Positions 27,140-38,195 of a DNA stretch of 50,262 bases are shown in pieces. The stretch's first letter is position 1. Each line of letters begins with the position of its first letter. The position numbers and the translations under genes were made by a program. This stretch comes from Planctomycetota bacterium. GTDB taxonomy: Bacteria; Planctomycetota; J058; JAJDCQ01. The DNA is taken from the NCBI GenBank assembly GCA_029260755.1, contig JAJDCQ010000225.1, positions 1 to 50,262 of the forward strand, in the 5' to 3' direction. The notes under the pieces are model-generated. The model saw only the letters and a program-made list of their open reading frames with translations. It had not been told where the DNA came from and searched no databases.

Positions 27140-28621
27140 ATGAGCAACCAAGCGCCGAAGCTGACCGTCGTCGAGGCCCTCCGAGCGGTCCCCCCGCAGG
27201 TCGCTCGACACCTTCGCATGATCCCGCTCCGCCGCGACGGTGACACCCTGGTCGCCGGGACGGTCGATCCGGACGACGTGCGCGTCCAGGACGCGCTCGC
27301 CCGACTCGGCGGCGGGGAGATCGCGGTCGAGGCTGCGAGCGAGGAGCTCGTCGCGGAGATCATCCGGGCGTGGTACGGCTCGACCGGCGATCTGTTCGAG
27401 CTCTGCGAGCGCCTTCATGCCTCGCCGATCGACGCGACCGAGACGACGCTCGCCGCCGGTGACGACCCGGCCGAGTCTCCGGCCGTCCAGATCGTCGACC
27501 TCCTCCTCAAGTCGGCGATCGAGGAGCGCGCCACCGACGTCCACATCGAGCCGCACCCCGACCGGCCCCGGGTGCGCTTCCGGGTCGACGGGATGCTCGT
27601 CGATCGCCCGGCTCCGCCCGCCTGGCTCGCGCCGCGCGCCATCGCGCGGGTCAAGGCGCTCGCCAACCTCGACCTCGGCGACTGTCTCTACGCCCAGGAC
27701 GGGCAGTTCACGACCCAGGGACCGAACGGCACCGTCGACCTCCGCGTGTCGATCCTCCCGGCCGACCGCGGCGAGACCGCCGTCCTCCGCCTCCTCGGCC
27801 TCGAGGGGGAGGTTCCACCGCCCGCCAGCCTCGGGCTCGACGCCGCCGGCGAGGCGAAGCTGGTCGACGCGGCCGAGATGCCCGACGGACTCATCATCCT
27901 CGCGGGTCCCACCGGATCGGGAAAGACGACGACGCTCCACTCGCTCCTCGCCCAGGTCGACTGCGAGCGCCGGAACGTCGTGAGCATCGAGGAGCCCGTC
28001 GAGATCCGGACCCGTCGCATCCGTCAGGTCCCGGTGCGGCGCCAGACGGGGCTCGACTTCGCCGGCGCCCTCCGGGTGATCCTGCGCCAGGACCCCGACG
28101 TGATCCTGGTCGGCGAGACGCGCGACACCGAGACGGCCCAGCTCGCCGTTCAGGCCGCGCTCGCGGGACACCTCGTCCTGACGACCGTCCACGCGTCGAC
28201 CGCGATGGGCGTCTTCGACCGCCTCGATCAGCTCGGGGGAGACCGGCGCCTCGTCGCCGAGACGGTCCGGGTCGTCGTCAGTCAGCGCCTGCTGCGAACG
28301 ATCTGTGACCAGTGCGCCGGCGGCGGCTGCTTCCGCTGCGAGGGCTCGGGGCTCCGGGGACGGACGGGGGCCTACGAGGTGCTCGCCCTCGACTCCGTCC
28401 TCCGGCGGCGGATCGCCGAGGGAGCCTCGGCGGCCGAGCTCCTCGACCTCGCTCGCGAGGGAGGCCACGAGACCCTCCAGCAGGTGGGCCAGCGCCTCGC
28501 CGAGAAGGGCGTCACGACCGCCGAGGAGGTCCGCCGCGTGATCGGGATCGAGCTCGACGCCGACCCCACGCCGCCTCGCAAGGCCGACCGCGGGCGAGGT
28601 AAGGTGACGGGTGAGTCATGA
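27140..28621 (+). CDS. gspE: type II secretion / type IV pilus assembly ATPase (GspE/PilB family)
   Basis: A 493-residue cytoplasmic hexameric ATPase that powers assembly of a secretion pseudopilus or pilus. The N-terminal domain (about 1-95) is a short GspE-N type. The ATPase core shows Walker A GPTGSGKT (256-263), Asp box SIEEPVE (around 282-288), Walker B VILVGETRD (321-329) and His box TTVHAS (348-353). A tetracysteine zinc site follows (C389, C392, C397, C400; CDQCAGGGCFRC), with closer spacing than in canonical GspE. It starts the plus-strand arm, and its TGA overlaps the next ATG (ATGA). GspE is favoured over PilT by the zinc motif and the neighbouring GspL- and GspF-like genes. I cannot tell T2SS from T4P on the ATPase alone. 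Confidence 0.93.
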   Translation: MSNQAPKLTVVEALRAVPPQVARHLRMIPLRRDGDTLVAGTVDPDDVRVQDALARLGGGEIAVEAASEELVAEIIRAWYGSTGDLFELCERLHASPIDATETTLAAGDDPAESPAVQIVDLLLKSAIEERATDVHIEPHPDRPRVRFRVDGMLVDRPAPPAWLAPRAIARVKALANLDLGDCLYAQDGQFTTQGPNGTVDLRVSILPADRGETAVLRLLGLEGEVPPPASLGLDAAGEAKLVDAAEMPDGLIILAGPTGSGKTTTLHSLLAQVDCERRNVVSIEEPVEIRTRRIRQVPVRRQTGLDFAGALRVILRQDPDVILVGETRDTETAQLAVQAALAGHLVLTTVHASTAMGVFDRLDQLGGDRRLVAETVRVVVSQRLLRTICDQCAGGGCFRCEGSGLRGRTGAYEVLALDSVLRRRIAEGASAAELLDLAREGGHETLQQVGQRLAEKGVTTAEEVRRVIGIELDADPTPPRKADRGRGKVTGES

Positions 28622-30060
28622 GTGCCTCAGCCACCACCGGCCTCCCGCCGCCCGCAACCGACGACGCCATCACCTCCGAGGGCCACGCCTCGCTGAGTCG
28701 CGTCGCCTGTCGGGTCGCCCTCGACCTCCGGACGCCCGGTCAGGCGATCGCCGTGGCCGTCGACAAGCACGGAGCGCTCGTCGCCTGGGCGCGGGCTCGC
28801 GGCGCCGAGCCGCCAGCGGTCCTCGCCGTCGCCGCCGCCGAGAAGCTCACGGTGACGGTCCGTGAGCTGCGCGTCGCCCTCGGCGCCCCCAAGGTGGCCG
28901 TCGGCGGCGTCAGCATCGGCGAGAGTCAGGACGCGGACGCGACCGTCGCGGCGCTCGCCCGCGAGGGATTCACCGCCCCCTCGGGGCCACACGCCTGGCT
29001 CGTCCTCCGCGACGCGTCCGGCGCCACGATCGCCGCGGCCTGCAGCGACGTCGAGGTGGCGACGGTCGCCGACCGCTTCGACGCCGCCGTCCCCGCCGGC
29101 CCCGAGATGGTCGCCGACCTCCAGCTGCTCGCGGCGTCGCTCGAGCGCGGGAGGGGCATCCTCGAACGCACCGACGCGGGCATCGGCCTGGCGGTCCGGG
29201 CGGTCGATGGCGGCACCGTCGTGCGGCGCATCCGGCTCCCGGCGGCCCAGCCGCTCGACGACGCGATCCTCGACCAGGTTCGGCGCACGCTGGAGACGAG
29301 CCGGGTCGAAGCCGGCGCGACGAGCGTGATCGGCCGCGACCGGAGCGCGATCTCGACCGCGCTCGCCTCCGCGTCGCCCGCCACGCTTCCGCGACCCGGC
29401 GATGGGCCGGCCCTCCCGGACGACTTCGAGCTCGCGTGGCGACTCGCGACCGCGACCACCGTGCCCGCCCTCGAGAGCCCCGACCTCGAGCGCCGCGCCC
29501 GCGAGATCGCGGCCGACCGCCGCGTCGTCTCGGTCGGCGTCCTGATCTTCATCGTCGGCCTCGCCATCTTCCTCGTGGCCATGCGCGAGCGCGCGATCGC
29601 CGAGGAGCGTCTCGCCGGCCTGACCGGCGCGTTCACCGAGGCCCAGCGCAAGATCGAGGAGCTGACGAAGGTGCACGCCCTCAAGCAACGCACCGACGTC
29701 CTCGAGACCCGCGTCGGCGAGCTCGAGCTCGCCCTCCCCGAGGTCGCGACGCTCTTCGACGACCTCGCCCGACGCCAGCCGCCGAAGATCGGCTGGGAAC
29801 GGGTCGCCCTGAACCAGGGGCGGCTCCTGATCGAGGTCTCGGCGGCCGGATCGACCGCCGAGGAGGATCTCCGCGCGTTCCGGCGTCTCCTCCAGGGCCA
29901 TCCACGCCTCGTCAACGTCACCTGGCAGCCGCCGATCGGGGACGAGGCCGGCCTGGCCCTCCTCCAGTCGTTCGCCGCGACCGCGACGCTTCGACCCGCG
30001 GCGAGCCCCAGCCCGAGCCCCGCGGGCACGGGCGCCGGGGCGGGGGGAGGTGGCCAATGA
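28618..30060 (+). CDS. GspL / PilM-PilN-like inner-membrane platform protein
   Basis: A 480-residue protein with a cytoplasmic region of about 300 residues, one helix at about 303-321 (VVSVGVLIFIVGLAIFLVAM), a coiled coil (about 325-370, ending near ELELALPEV) and a periplasmic ferredoxin-like part (about 375-450, IGWERVALNQGRLLIEVSA). This layout is that of GspL, or a PilM+PilN fusion, which recruits the ATPase to the membrane. The actin-like fold of the cytoplasmic part is inferred from topology; sequence similarity is weak. The tail (PSPSPAGTGAGAGGGG) is low complexity. It joins both neighbours by ATGA overlaps. Confidence 0.75.
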   Translation: MSASATTGLPPPATDDAITSEGHASLSRVACRVALDLRTPGQAIAVAVDKHGALVAWARARGAEPPAVLAVAAAEKLTVTVRELRVALGAPKVAVGGVSIGESQDADATVAALAREGFTAPSGPHAWLVLRDASGATIAAACSDVEVATVADRFDAAVPAGPEMVADLQLLAASLERGRGILERTDAGIGLAVRAVDGGTVVRRIRLPAAQPLDDAILDQVRRTLETSRVEAGATSVIGRDRSAISTALASASPATLPRPGDGPALPDDFELAWRLATATTVPALESPDLERRAREIAADRRVVSVGVLIFIVGLAIFLVAMRERAIAEERLAGLTGAFTEAQRKIEELTKVHALKQRTDVLETRVGELELALPEVATLFDDLARRQPPKIGWERVALNQGRLLIEVSAAGSTAEEDLRAFRRLLQGHPRLVNVTWQPPIGDEAGLALLQSFAATATLRPAASPSPSPAGTGAGAGGGGQ

Positions 30061-30644
30061 AGATGGTCTCCTTCATCGTCGGTCTGTTCATGCTCGCCCA
30101 GGGCGTCTACTTCGCCCACGATGCGTGGCTCACCCACGGAACGGCCGACCGGACCGAGACCGCCCTCCTCGCCGCCGGCAAGGTGGACGACCTGCCGGTG
30201 CTGAGCGAGCAGCGCGGGATCCTCGAGCGCTACAAGGCGCTGCTCGAGCAACGGCTCCTCGCGATCAACGAGAACCCGGAGGTGTTTCAGGAACGGCTCG
30301 AGACCACCCTCGGGGCGGTCGGGCTCGACACCGTCCAGGCCTGGCCGTGGACGCCGGTCGATCCCGAGACCACGCCGCCGATCGACGGGGCCGCCGCGTA
30401 CGAGCGAGTGATCGAGGTCGAGGGGAGCTTCGCCGCCGTGGTCGACTTCCTCCGGAGCGTCGAGCGCTGGCCCGACGAGCCCCGCGCGCGCACCCTCGAG
30501 CTGGAGCCGGTCGGGGCCGGGCGGGTCCGTGCCTCGATGACGCTCGTCGTCCTCCGCGCGACGAAGGATCTCGGTGAGGAGCTCCGCTCGAACCAGGGCG
30601 GCGCGCCCGGCTCGGCCGGCGCCCCGTCGGGAGGCGGCTCATGA
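30057..30644 (+). CDS. GspM / PilO-like inner-membrane protein
   Basis: A 195-residue bitopic protein: a helix at about residues 3-20 (MVSFIVGLFMLAQGVYFA), a helical periplasmic stalk (SEQRGILERYKALLEQRLLA) and a C-terminal ferredoxin-like domain (YERVIEVEGSFAAVVDFLRS to RVRASMTLVVL). GspM and PilO pair with GspL/PilN through such domains. The phrase EVEGSFAAVVDFLRSVE is typical of the PilO fold (strand, then helix). The ATG at 30057 overlaps the previous TGA (ATGA), ruling out the much longer open frame upstream. It ends with a Gly/Ser/Pro-rich tail before another ATGA junction. Confidence 0.75.
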   Translation: MKMVSFIVGLFMLAQGVYFAHDAWLTHGTADRTETALLAAGKVDDLPVLSEQRGILERYKALLEQRLLAINENPEVFQERLETTLGAVGLDTVQAWPWTPVDPETTPPIDGAAAYERVIEVEGSFAAVVDFLRSVERWPDEPRARTLELEPVGAGRVRASMTLVVLRATKDLGEELRSNQGGAPGSAGAPSGGGS

Positions 30645-31630
30645 CCAGCTCCACCCGATTCGTCGCGATCGCGATCGGCGCCGCATTGCTCCTCGGCGCC
30701 CTTCTCCTCGCGAGCGGCGTGATCTCCCTGACACCGTCGGAACGCGTCAAGGGTCCGCCGCCCCCGCCCCTGCTCCCGGGGACCGCCGCGGCCGCCGCCG
30801 CGCGCCGCGCCGCGGCCGGGCAGCCGGGCGGCGGTCAGTTCCCGCCTCCCCCCGATTGGCACGAGCTCCCCACGGGAGGGATGACGGTCGCCCGCGACAT
30901 CCTGAAGGCGTCCGAGCCGCCGCCGACTCCGTTCGATCGCGCCTGGGCCCGCCGGCGCCTCGCGGGCGCCGGGCTCCGGCTCGAAGGCGTCGCCTGGTCG
31001 GAAGACGCGTCCGCGCGCATCGCGCTCCTCGATGGCCGCAACCTCCGGATCGGAGGAACGGTTCAGGGCTTCGAGGTCCGCGAGATCGACCCCGATGCCG
31101 TCACCCTCGTCGACGACTCCGGCGTGACCGTCCGGATCAACCTCCAGGAGCCGGGCGGCGCCGCGGCGCGGCCCGACAAGACGCGCGCCGCTCCCCGCCG
31201 CCGCCCCGCCGCGACCGGCGGGTCGGGCGCGGGCGCCCGACCCGGGGCGAGCCGTCCCGTCTCCTACGCCGAGATTCGCCGCGCCGAGGTCGACGTCGAA
31301 CGCGCCATCGGTCGGCGCCTCTCCGTTCGCGAGCGCGACCAGCTCCGGGCGCGGATCGAGCGAGAGATGTCGCAGCTCGACCCGGCGGCCCGCGACGCGC
31401 TCCGGGCTCAGATCGCCGGGCAGATGGCCACCCAGGAGACGAGCCGCGCCCGGGTCCGCCGGGACGCCGCGACCGCCGCCCGCTCCCGCCCCGGCGAACC
31501 TCGGCCGCGCGCGCCCGGAGGCGCCACGCGCGAGCCGCCGAGGCCTGCGCCCCCATCGACCGGGCCGAGCCGCCCGCCGGCGCGACCGCCGGTCGACGCG
31601 ATGAACGACCCGATGCGCGCCGGCTCATGA
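30641..31630 (+). CDS. GspC/PilP/GspB-like periplasmic linker protein
   Basis: A 329-residue protein with an N-terminal helix (about 6-28, RFVAIAIGAALLLGALLLAS), a Pro/Ala-rich linker and a small beta domain at about 120-170. In that domain GVAWSEDASARIALLDGRNL and IGGTVQGFEVREIDPDAVTL match the homology-region/PilP fold that connects the inner-membrane platform to the secretin. A basic helical region follows (about 205-280, RRAEVDVERAIGRRLSVRER), then a Pro/Arg-rich tail. The extended C-terminus is not part of standard GspC or PilP and may contact the secretin or peptidoglycan. ATGA overlaps at both ends tie it into the operon. Confidence 0.65.
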   Translation: MTSSTRFVAIAIGAALLLGALLLASGVISLTPSERVKGPPPPPLLPGTAAAAAARRAAAGQPGGGQFPPPPDWHELPTGGMTVARDILKASEPPPTPFDRAWARRRLAGAGLRLEGVAWSEDASARIALLDGRNLRIGGTVQGFEVREIDPDAVTLVDDSGVTVRINLQEPGGAAARPDKTRAAPRRRPAATGGSGAGARPGASRPVSYAEIRRAEVDVERAIGRRLSVRERDQLRARIEREMSQLDPAARDALRAQIAGQMATQETSRARVRRDAATAARSRPGEPRPRAPGGATREPPRPAPPSTGPSRPPARPPVDAMNDPMRAGS

Positions 31631-32745
31631 TCGCCGAACGGATCGCCGCGAGCACCCAGGGCCTCCGCCTCCCGGCCCAGGCCGTGCAGTCGCTCGCCGA
31701 TCTCATCGCGGCGGGCTACGGCCTGGTCGAGGCGCTCGATGCCCTCCCGCGCTCCTCGCTCCCCGAGCGGCTCCGCGGCATCCTCGACCACGAGGTGAAG
31801 GCGCTCCGCCACGGCGCGCCGGTTGACGACACCCTCGACAAGCTCGGCCTCGAGATCACCCTCATCGCCACCCGCGGCGCCAAGAGCGGCACCTCGCTCG
31901 TCCAGGCGGTCAAGAGCGACGCCGAGCGGCTGAAGGCGGACGAGGAGGCGCGGCGGACCGCGATCACCCGGGTGCTGCCGTTCGCCGTGATCGCGCTCAT
32001 CTTCGCGGCGCTCGGGCTCTACATGAGCCTCATCATGGTCCCGGCTCAGATCGCCGACGTGAACCGGATGATCCCCTCCGGGGACCGGCTCCCTCAGGCG
32101 CTCGAGAACTTCGAGGCCTACCGGAACCGCCTCGCCCTCGGCGCGCTCAGCGTCGTCCTCACGATCGGTGGCTGGATCGCGTTCAACATCGGCTGGATGG
32201 GGCCCGACCAGTTCCGCCTCCTCCTCCACTCGATCCGGCTCTACGTTCCGTTTCTCCGCGCGCACGCCCGCCACTCGGCGCGCGCGCGACTCGTCGAGGC
32301 GCTGCGGCACGAGCAGACGGCCGGGATCGCCGCGAACGTGACCCTCCGCCGGGCGGCATCCCGGGAACCGGTCCCGAGGCTCCGCGACGAGCTCGAGCTC
32401 GCCGCGAAGCGCCTCGAGGCGGGCGATCCCTGGGCGAGCAGCCTCCGCGGGACGCTCCTCGAGACGCCGTTCCTCGTCGACCTGAACGCGCTCGCCTCGC
32501 GCGGCGCCAAGCCGGACGAGGGATGGAAGGCGGCGGCGGCGCTCCACCGGGACGGCGCGATCACGGCCCTTCGCCGGGCCGTCCTCGCCGGAGCGGTGAT
32601 CGTCATCACGCCGATCTCGATGTACTCGATGAGCCTGCTCCAGGCCGCGACCGTCGCCGGCAGCGTCGCCGAGCTTGAGAAGGTGCGGCGCGACATGGAC
32701 CGCATCCAGGTCGAGATCCAGTCGGCGATCGACTCCGCCAACTGA
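31627..32745 (+). CDS. gspF: GspF/PilC-like inner-membrane platform protein
   Basis: A 372-residue polytopic protein with two T2SSF-type cytoplasmic helical domains. The first (about 15-110) shows SLADLIAAGYGLVEALDALP and LIATRGAKSGTSLVQAVKSD, a variant of the family ExG motif region. Membrane helices lie at about 117-142, 171-194 and 320-345 (VLAGAVIVITPISMYSMSLL). GspF forms the rotating or scaffolding core under the pilus, engaged by GspE. The ATG at 31627 overlaps the previous stop. The upstream open frame is shadow sequence. It is the last gene of the arm and converges on a small minus-strand gene 6 bp away. The second domain is more divergent than usual. Confidence 0.85.
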   Translation: MIAERIAASTQGLRLPAQAVQSLADLIAAGYGLVEALDALPRSSLPERLRGILDHEVKALRHGAPVDDTLDKLGLEITLIATRGAKSGTSLVQAVKSDAERLKADEEARRTAITRVLPFAVIALIFAALGLYMSLIMVPAQIADVNRMIPSGDRLPQALENFEAYRNRLALGALSVVLTIGGWIAFNIGWMGPDQFRLLLHSIRLYVPFLRAHARHSARARLVEALRHEQTAGIAANVTLRRAASREPVPRLRDELELAAKRLEAGDPWASSLRGTLLETPFLVDLNALASRGAKPDEGWKAAAALHRDGAITALRRAVLAGAVIVITPISMYSMSLLQAATVAGSVAELEKVRRDMDRIQVEIQSAIDSAN

Positions 32746-32751
32746 CGTCCG

Positions 32752-32997
32752 TCAGCCCCCGAGCCGGTCCCGGTCGTCGACGATGTCGAGGTCGCGCGCG
32801 CGCTCGGTCTCGTGAAGGGCGACCAGGTCGAGATAGCGCAGGGGACAGCGCACCCGCGCGAGCACTCGCCCGCGCGCCTCGTCACGAAAGCCGGCCCGGA
32901 GGAGCGCCTGATCGAGTCGCCGCGCCGTCTCGACATCGTCGGGGCGCTCGAGCTCCGCGCGCCGGAGCCGGCGGATCTCCTCGTCGAGTCCGCTCAT
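32752..32997 (-). CDS. small helical (TPR-like) hypothetical protein
   Basis: An 81-residue protein. MSGLDEEIRRLRRAELERPD and DVETARRLDQALLRAGFRDE form a TPR-like helix pair, followed by RVLARVRCPLRYLDLVAL and an acidic end. I have the impression of similar short proteins, with a helical repeat and then CPLRW, in other planctomycete-type genomes, in longer versions that end in a Cys-rich segment; this copy lacks that segment. The single Cys is in RCPLRY. The ATG at 32997 lies 19 bp upstream of the MOSC gene's stop on the same strand, so it may be the downstream member of a two-gene unit. Function unknown. Confidence 0.7.
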   Translation of the reverse strand: MSGLDEEIRRLRRAELERPDDVETARRLDQALLRAGFRDEARGRVLARVRCPLRYLDLVALHETERARDLDIVDDRDRLGG

Positions 32998-33016
32998 CGC
33001 TGCGCGCCCCGCCCGG

Positions 33017-33481
33017 TCAATCCACCGGCCGGAGCGGCGCGCCGAGCGTGACCTCGCCGCCCTCGAGCACCTTCGCGGTGATCCCGCCGTGGCCGGCCAT
33101 CGCGTCGAGGCCGCCGGGTCCGATCGAGGTGTCCATCAGCTCGCACGGATCGCAGTAGCCGGTGCCCTCGAGGAGGGCGTCGCCGAGGCGGAAGCGTCGC
33201 TTCTGGAGGGCGTGGACGTTGATGCCCGAGACGGCGATGTTGCGGCGTAGCTCCCCGGGCTCGACCGCCTCGCGACCGAGGACGGCGGCGATGACGGGCA
33301 GGTGCTCCCACTGCACGATCGTGACGTGACGCCGCTTGCCGCGGCCGGCGTGGCGGTCGCCCTCGATCCCGTGCCGTTCGACGAGGGTGACGCGGTCGCG
33401 CGGCTCGATCGGCGCGCCGCGCCCCGGGCCGATCCCGATCCACTCGATGCGCCCTGCGCGGGAAGGGGTTGCGTCGCTCAT
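33017..33481 (-). CDS. MOSC domain protein
   Basis: A 154-residue MOSC-domain protein, the beta-barrel fold of molybdenum-cofactor sulfurase C-termini. It shows RVTLVERHGIEGDRHAGRGK (about 30-49, with the family GDRHAG), VTIVQWEHL, RRNIAVSGINVH (79-90) and the conserved cysteine region GTGYCDPCELM (C110, C113) where the sulfur-carrying Cys is expected. It probably binds or transfers sulfur, possibly to molybdenum cofactor or 6-hydroxylaminopurine-type substrates; no molybdenum enzyme is nearby. The ATG at 33481 overlaps head-to-head with the ATG of the divergent gene at 33480. Longer open frame upstream is antisense to that gene and is not used. Confidence 0.9.
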   Translation of the reverse strand: MSDATPSRAGRIEWIGIGPGRGAPIEPRDRVTLVERHGIEGDRHAGRGKRRHVTIVQWEHLPVIAAVLGREAVEPGELRRNIAVSGINVHALQKRRFRLGDALLEGTGYCDPCELMDTSIGPGGLDAMAGHGGITAKVLEGGEVTLGAPLRPVD

Positions 33482-34064
33482 GATCGCCTCGCTGAACCTC
33501 GTCGGCGCCTGCGGCGTCTCACCCTCGGAGACGCCGACCCCGGAGACGCTCGCTTTGAAATCGCTTCGCTGGCTCATCTTCTCGACGGACATCGGACTCG
33601 TCGCGGCGATCGCGGCCGTCGCCTGGATCGTTTTCTTCCTGCCGCCCGCGGTGGAGCCGGTCGTCCCGGTCGTCGACGAGACCCGTCTCACGATCTCGGA
33701 CGACGCCCCGAAGCGTATCGGGGAGTACGCCGTCATCGCAACGGTCCTCGATCCGCCCGCCCCGATCGACCCGACCGACCACGCGCCTCCCACGCCCGAG
33801 CCGGCGCCACCGCCGACGGCCGACGCGCTCCTCGACGTCATCGCCGTGACGTTCACCGACCGCTTCGCCTCGTGCTACGTGAGGCAGCGCGGCAAGACGA
33901 AGACCTCGGCACTCCACGTGAGCGCCGGCGAATCGATCCACGGCTTCCGCCTCGAACGGATCGAGCGCAGCGACGGCGACCTCGAGACGTTCCACGTCCT
34001 CTTCCGCCCGCTCGACGCCCCCGACGACGAGCTCCAGCCGATCGTCTTCCGCGTCGGCGCCTGA
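33480..34064 (+). CDS. single-pass membrane protein, possibly GspC-like
   Basis: A 194-residue protein from ATG 33480. A hydrophobic helix (KSLRWLIFSTDIGLVAAIAA, continuing to FFLPP) is followed by a Pro-rich linker and a small beta domain (FASCYVRQRGKTKTSALHVS, GFRLERIERSDGDLETFHVL). N-terminal helix, Pro linker and terminal beta domain are the layout of GspC-type periplasmic connectors. It lies 0.7 kb from the secretion-type operon, so that role is possible but weakly supported. A TTG at 33555, with GGAGA 8 nt upstream, is a good alternative start giving 169 residues. The high GC at third positions between the two starts favours the longer form. It ends just before the palindromic repeat. 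Confidence 0.7.
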   Translation: MIASLNLVGACGVSPSETPTPETLALKSLRWLIFSTDIGLVAAIAAVAWIVFFLPPAVEPVVPVVDETRLTISDDAPKRIGEYAVIATVLDPPAPIDPTDHAPPTPEPAPPPTADALLDVIAVTFTDRFASCYVRQRGKTKTSALHVSAGESIHGFRLERIERSDGDLETFHVLFRPLDAPDDELQPIVFRVGA

Positions 34065-34080
34065 CCCGGTCGGACGCGAA

Positions 34081-34175
34081 GGGGTCAGGTCTCGGATCTT
34101 CGCATTAGCGCGAAGGGGTCAGGTCTCGGATCTTCGCATTAGCGACGTTAATGCGAAGATCCGAGACCTGACCCC
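34081..34175. repeat. perfect palindromic repeat with a duplicated left arm
   Basis: The 27-bp arm occurs at 34081-34107 and again at 34115-34141 (direct repeat, 34-bp period). The second copy is followed by a 7-bp spacer (gcgacgt) and its perfect inverted complement at 34149-34175. The arms share GGGGTCAGGTCTCGGAT with the copy at 48-108. It lies between convergent genes ending at 34064 and 34207, so the RNA hairpin could also terminate both. REP/RAYT-like by form. Confidence 0.88.
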
Positions 34176-34206
34176 TTCACTCCTCCTTCACTCCTGACGC
34201 CCTCGC

Positions 34207-37413
<3,207 letters not shown>

Positions 37414-37445
37414 GGCCGCATCATAGCGCGTGCCCCGGGGACGCC

Positions 37446-38054
37446 CTACTCCGGCTCCGCCTCGAAGGTGGCGCCGAGCGTCTTCGCGAGGCGGGCGCGG
37501 GCGCGGGCGAGGAGCGTGCCGATCCGGTTCACCGGCAGCCGGAGCGCGGCGGCCACCTCCTTGTAGGATCGACCGCCCTCGTAGAAGAGCTGGAGCGCGA
37601 GGCGATCGCGGTCGCCGAGCTCGGCGAGCTGCGCCGCGATCAGCGCCCGGCGCTCCTCGCCCTCGGCCCGGACGGGCGGGAGGTCGCGCGTGTCCGTCTT
37701 CGCCTCGGGGACCGCGTCGCTCGCGATCGGCTGCCGGCGCTGGCGGCGGGCGGACCGCCCGGCGCAGCGGGTCGTGATCACGCCGAGCCAGGTGCCGAGC
37801 GAGCTCCGGCCGGCGTAGCTCTTGAGGACGCGCCGCTCGTTGCCGAGGAGCTCGGCGTAGACATCGGCGGCGACGTCCTCGGCCGCGTTCGACGCATCAG
37901 GCGCGCCGCGCTGGACGAGGGCCCGGCGGGCGAGGGCCAGGATCAGCGGGCGATAGGTGGCGTGGAAGCGCTCCCACGCGGGCTCGTCGCCCGCGATGCA
38001 GGCGGCGACGAGGTCGAGGTCGTCGGCGTGGCGAGGCGTTTCGGGAGTCGCCAC
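37446..38054 (-). CDS. ECF-type RNA polymerase sigma factor
   Basis: A 202-residue sigma70-family factor. Region 2 (about 12-100) shows LVAACIAGDEPAWERFHATY, AAEDVAADVYAELLG and SSLGTWLGVITTR. Region 4 (about 145-195) shows RLALQLFYEGGRSYKEVAAA and the helix-turn-helix RLPVNRIGTLLARARARLAK. It directs transcription of an unknown regulon. The GTG at 38054 is chosen because an AGAGG ribosome site lies about 9 nt upstream and sigma region 2 begins soon after; a start at 38150 would add an Arg-rich tail. It lies between a double zinc-finger/FecR-like membrane protein upstream (a likely anti-sigma) and a kinase downstream, all on one strand. Confidence 0.9.
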   Translation of the reverse strand: MATPETPRHADDLDLVAACIAGDEPAWERFHATYRPLILALARRALVQRGAPDASNAAEDVAADVYAELLGNERRVLKSYAGRSSLGTWLGVITTRCAGRSARRQRRQPIASDAVPEAKTDTRDLPPVRAEGEERRALIAAQLAELGDRDRLALQLFYEGGRSYKEVAAALRLPVNRIGTLLARARARLAKTLGATFEAEPE

Positions 38055-38195
38055 GGGCGATGCCTCTTCGGTCCGACGGCGCGCGATCCGCGGCGAGATG
38101 CGCGGGCGCGATGTCGGGGCCAGACGAGCTCGAGGCATGCTACCGGGCACGGGTCCTCTCGTTCAAACGCTGCCTGCGGTTCGCTCCGCGCTCGC

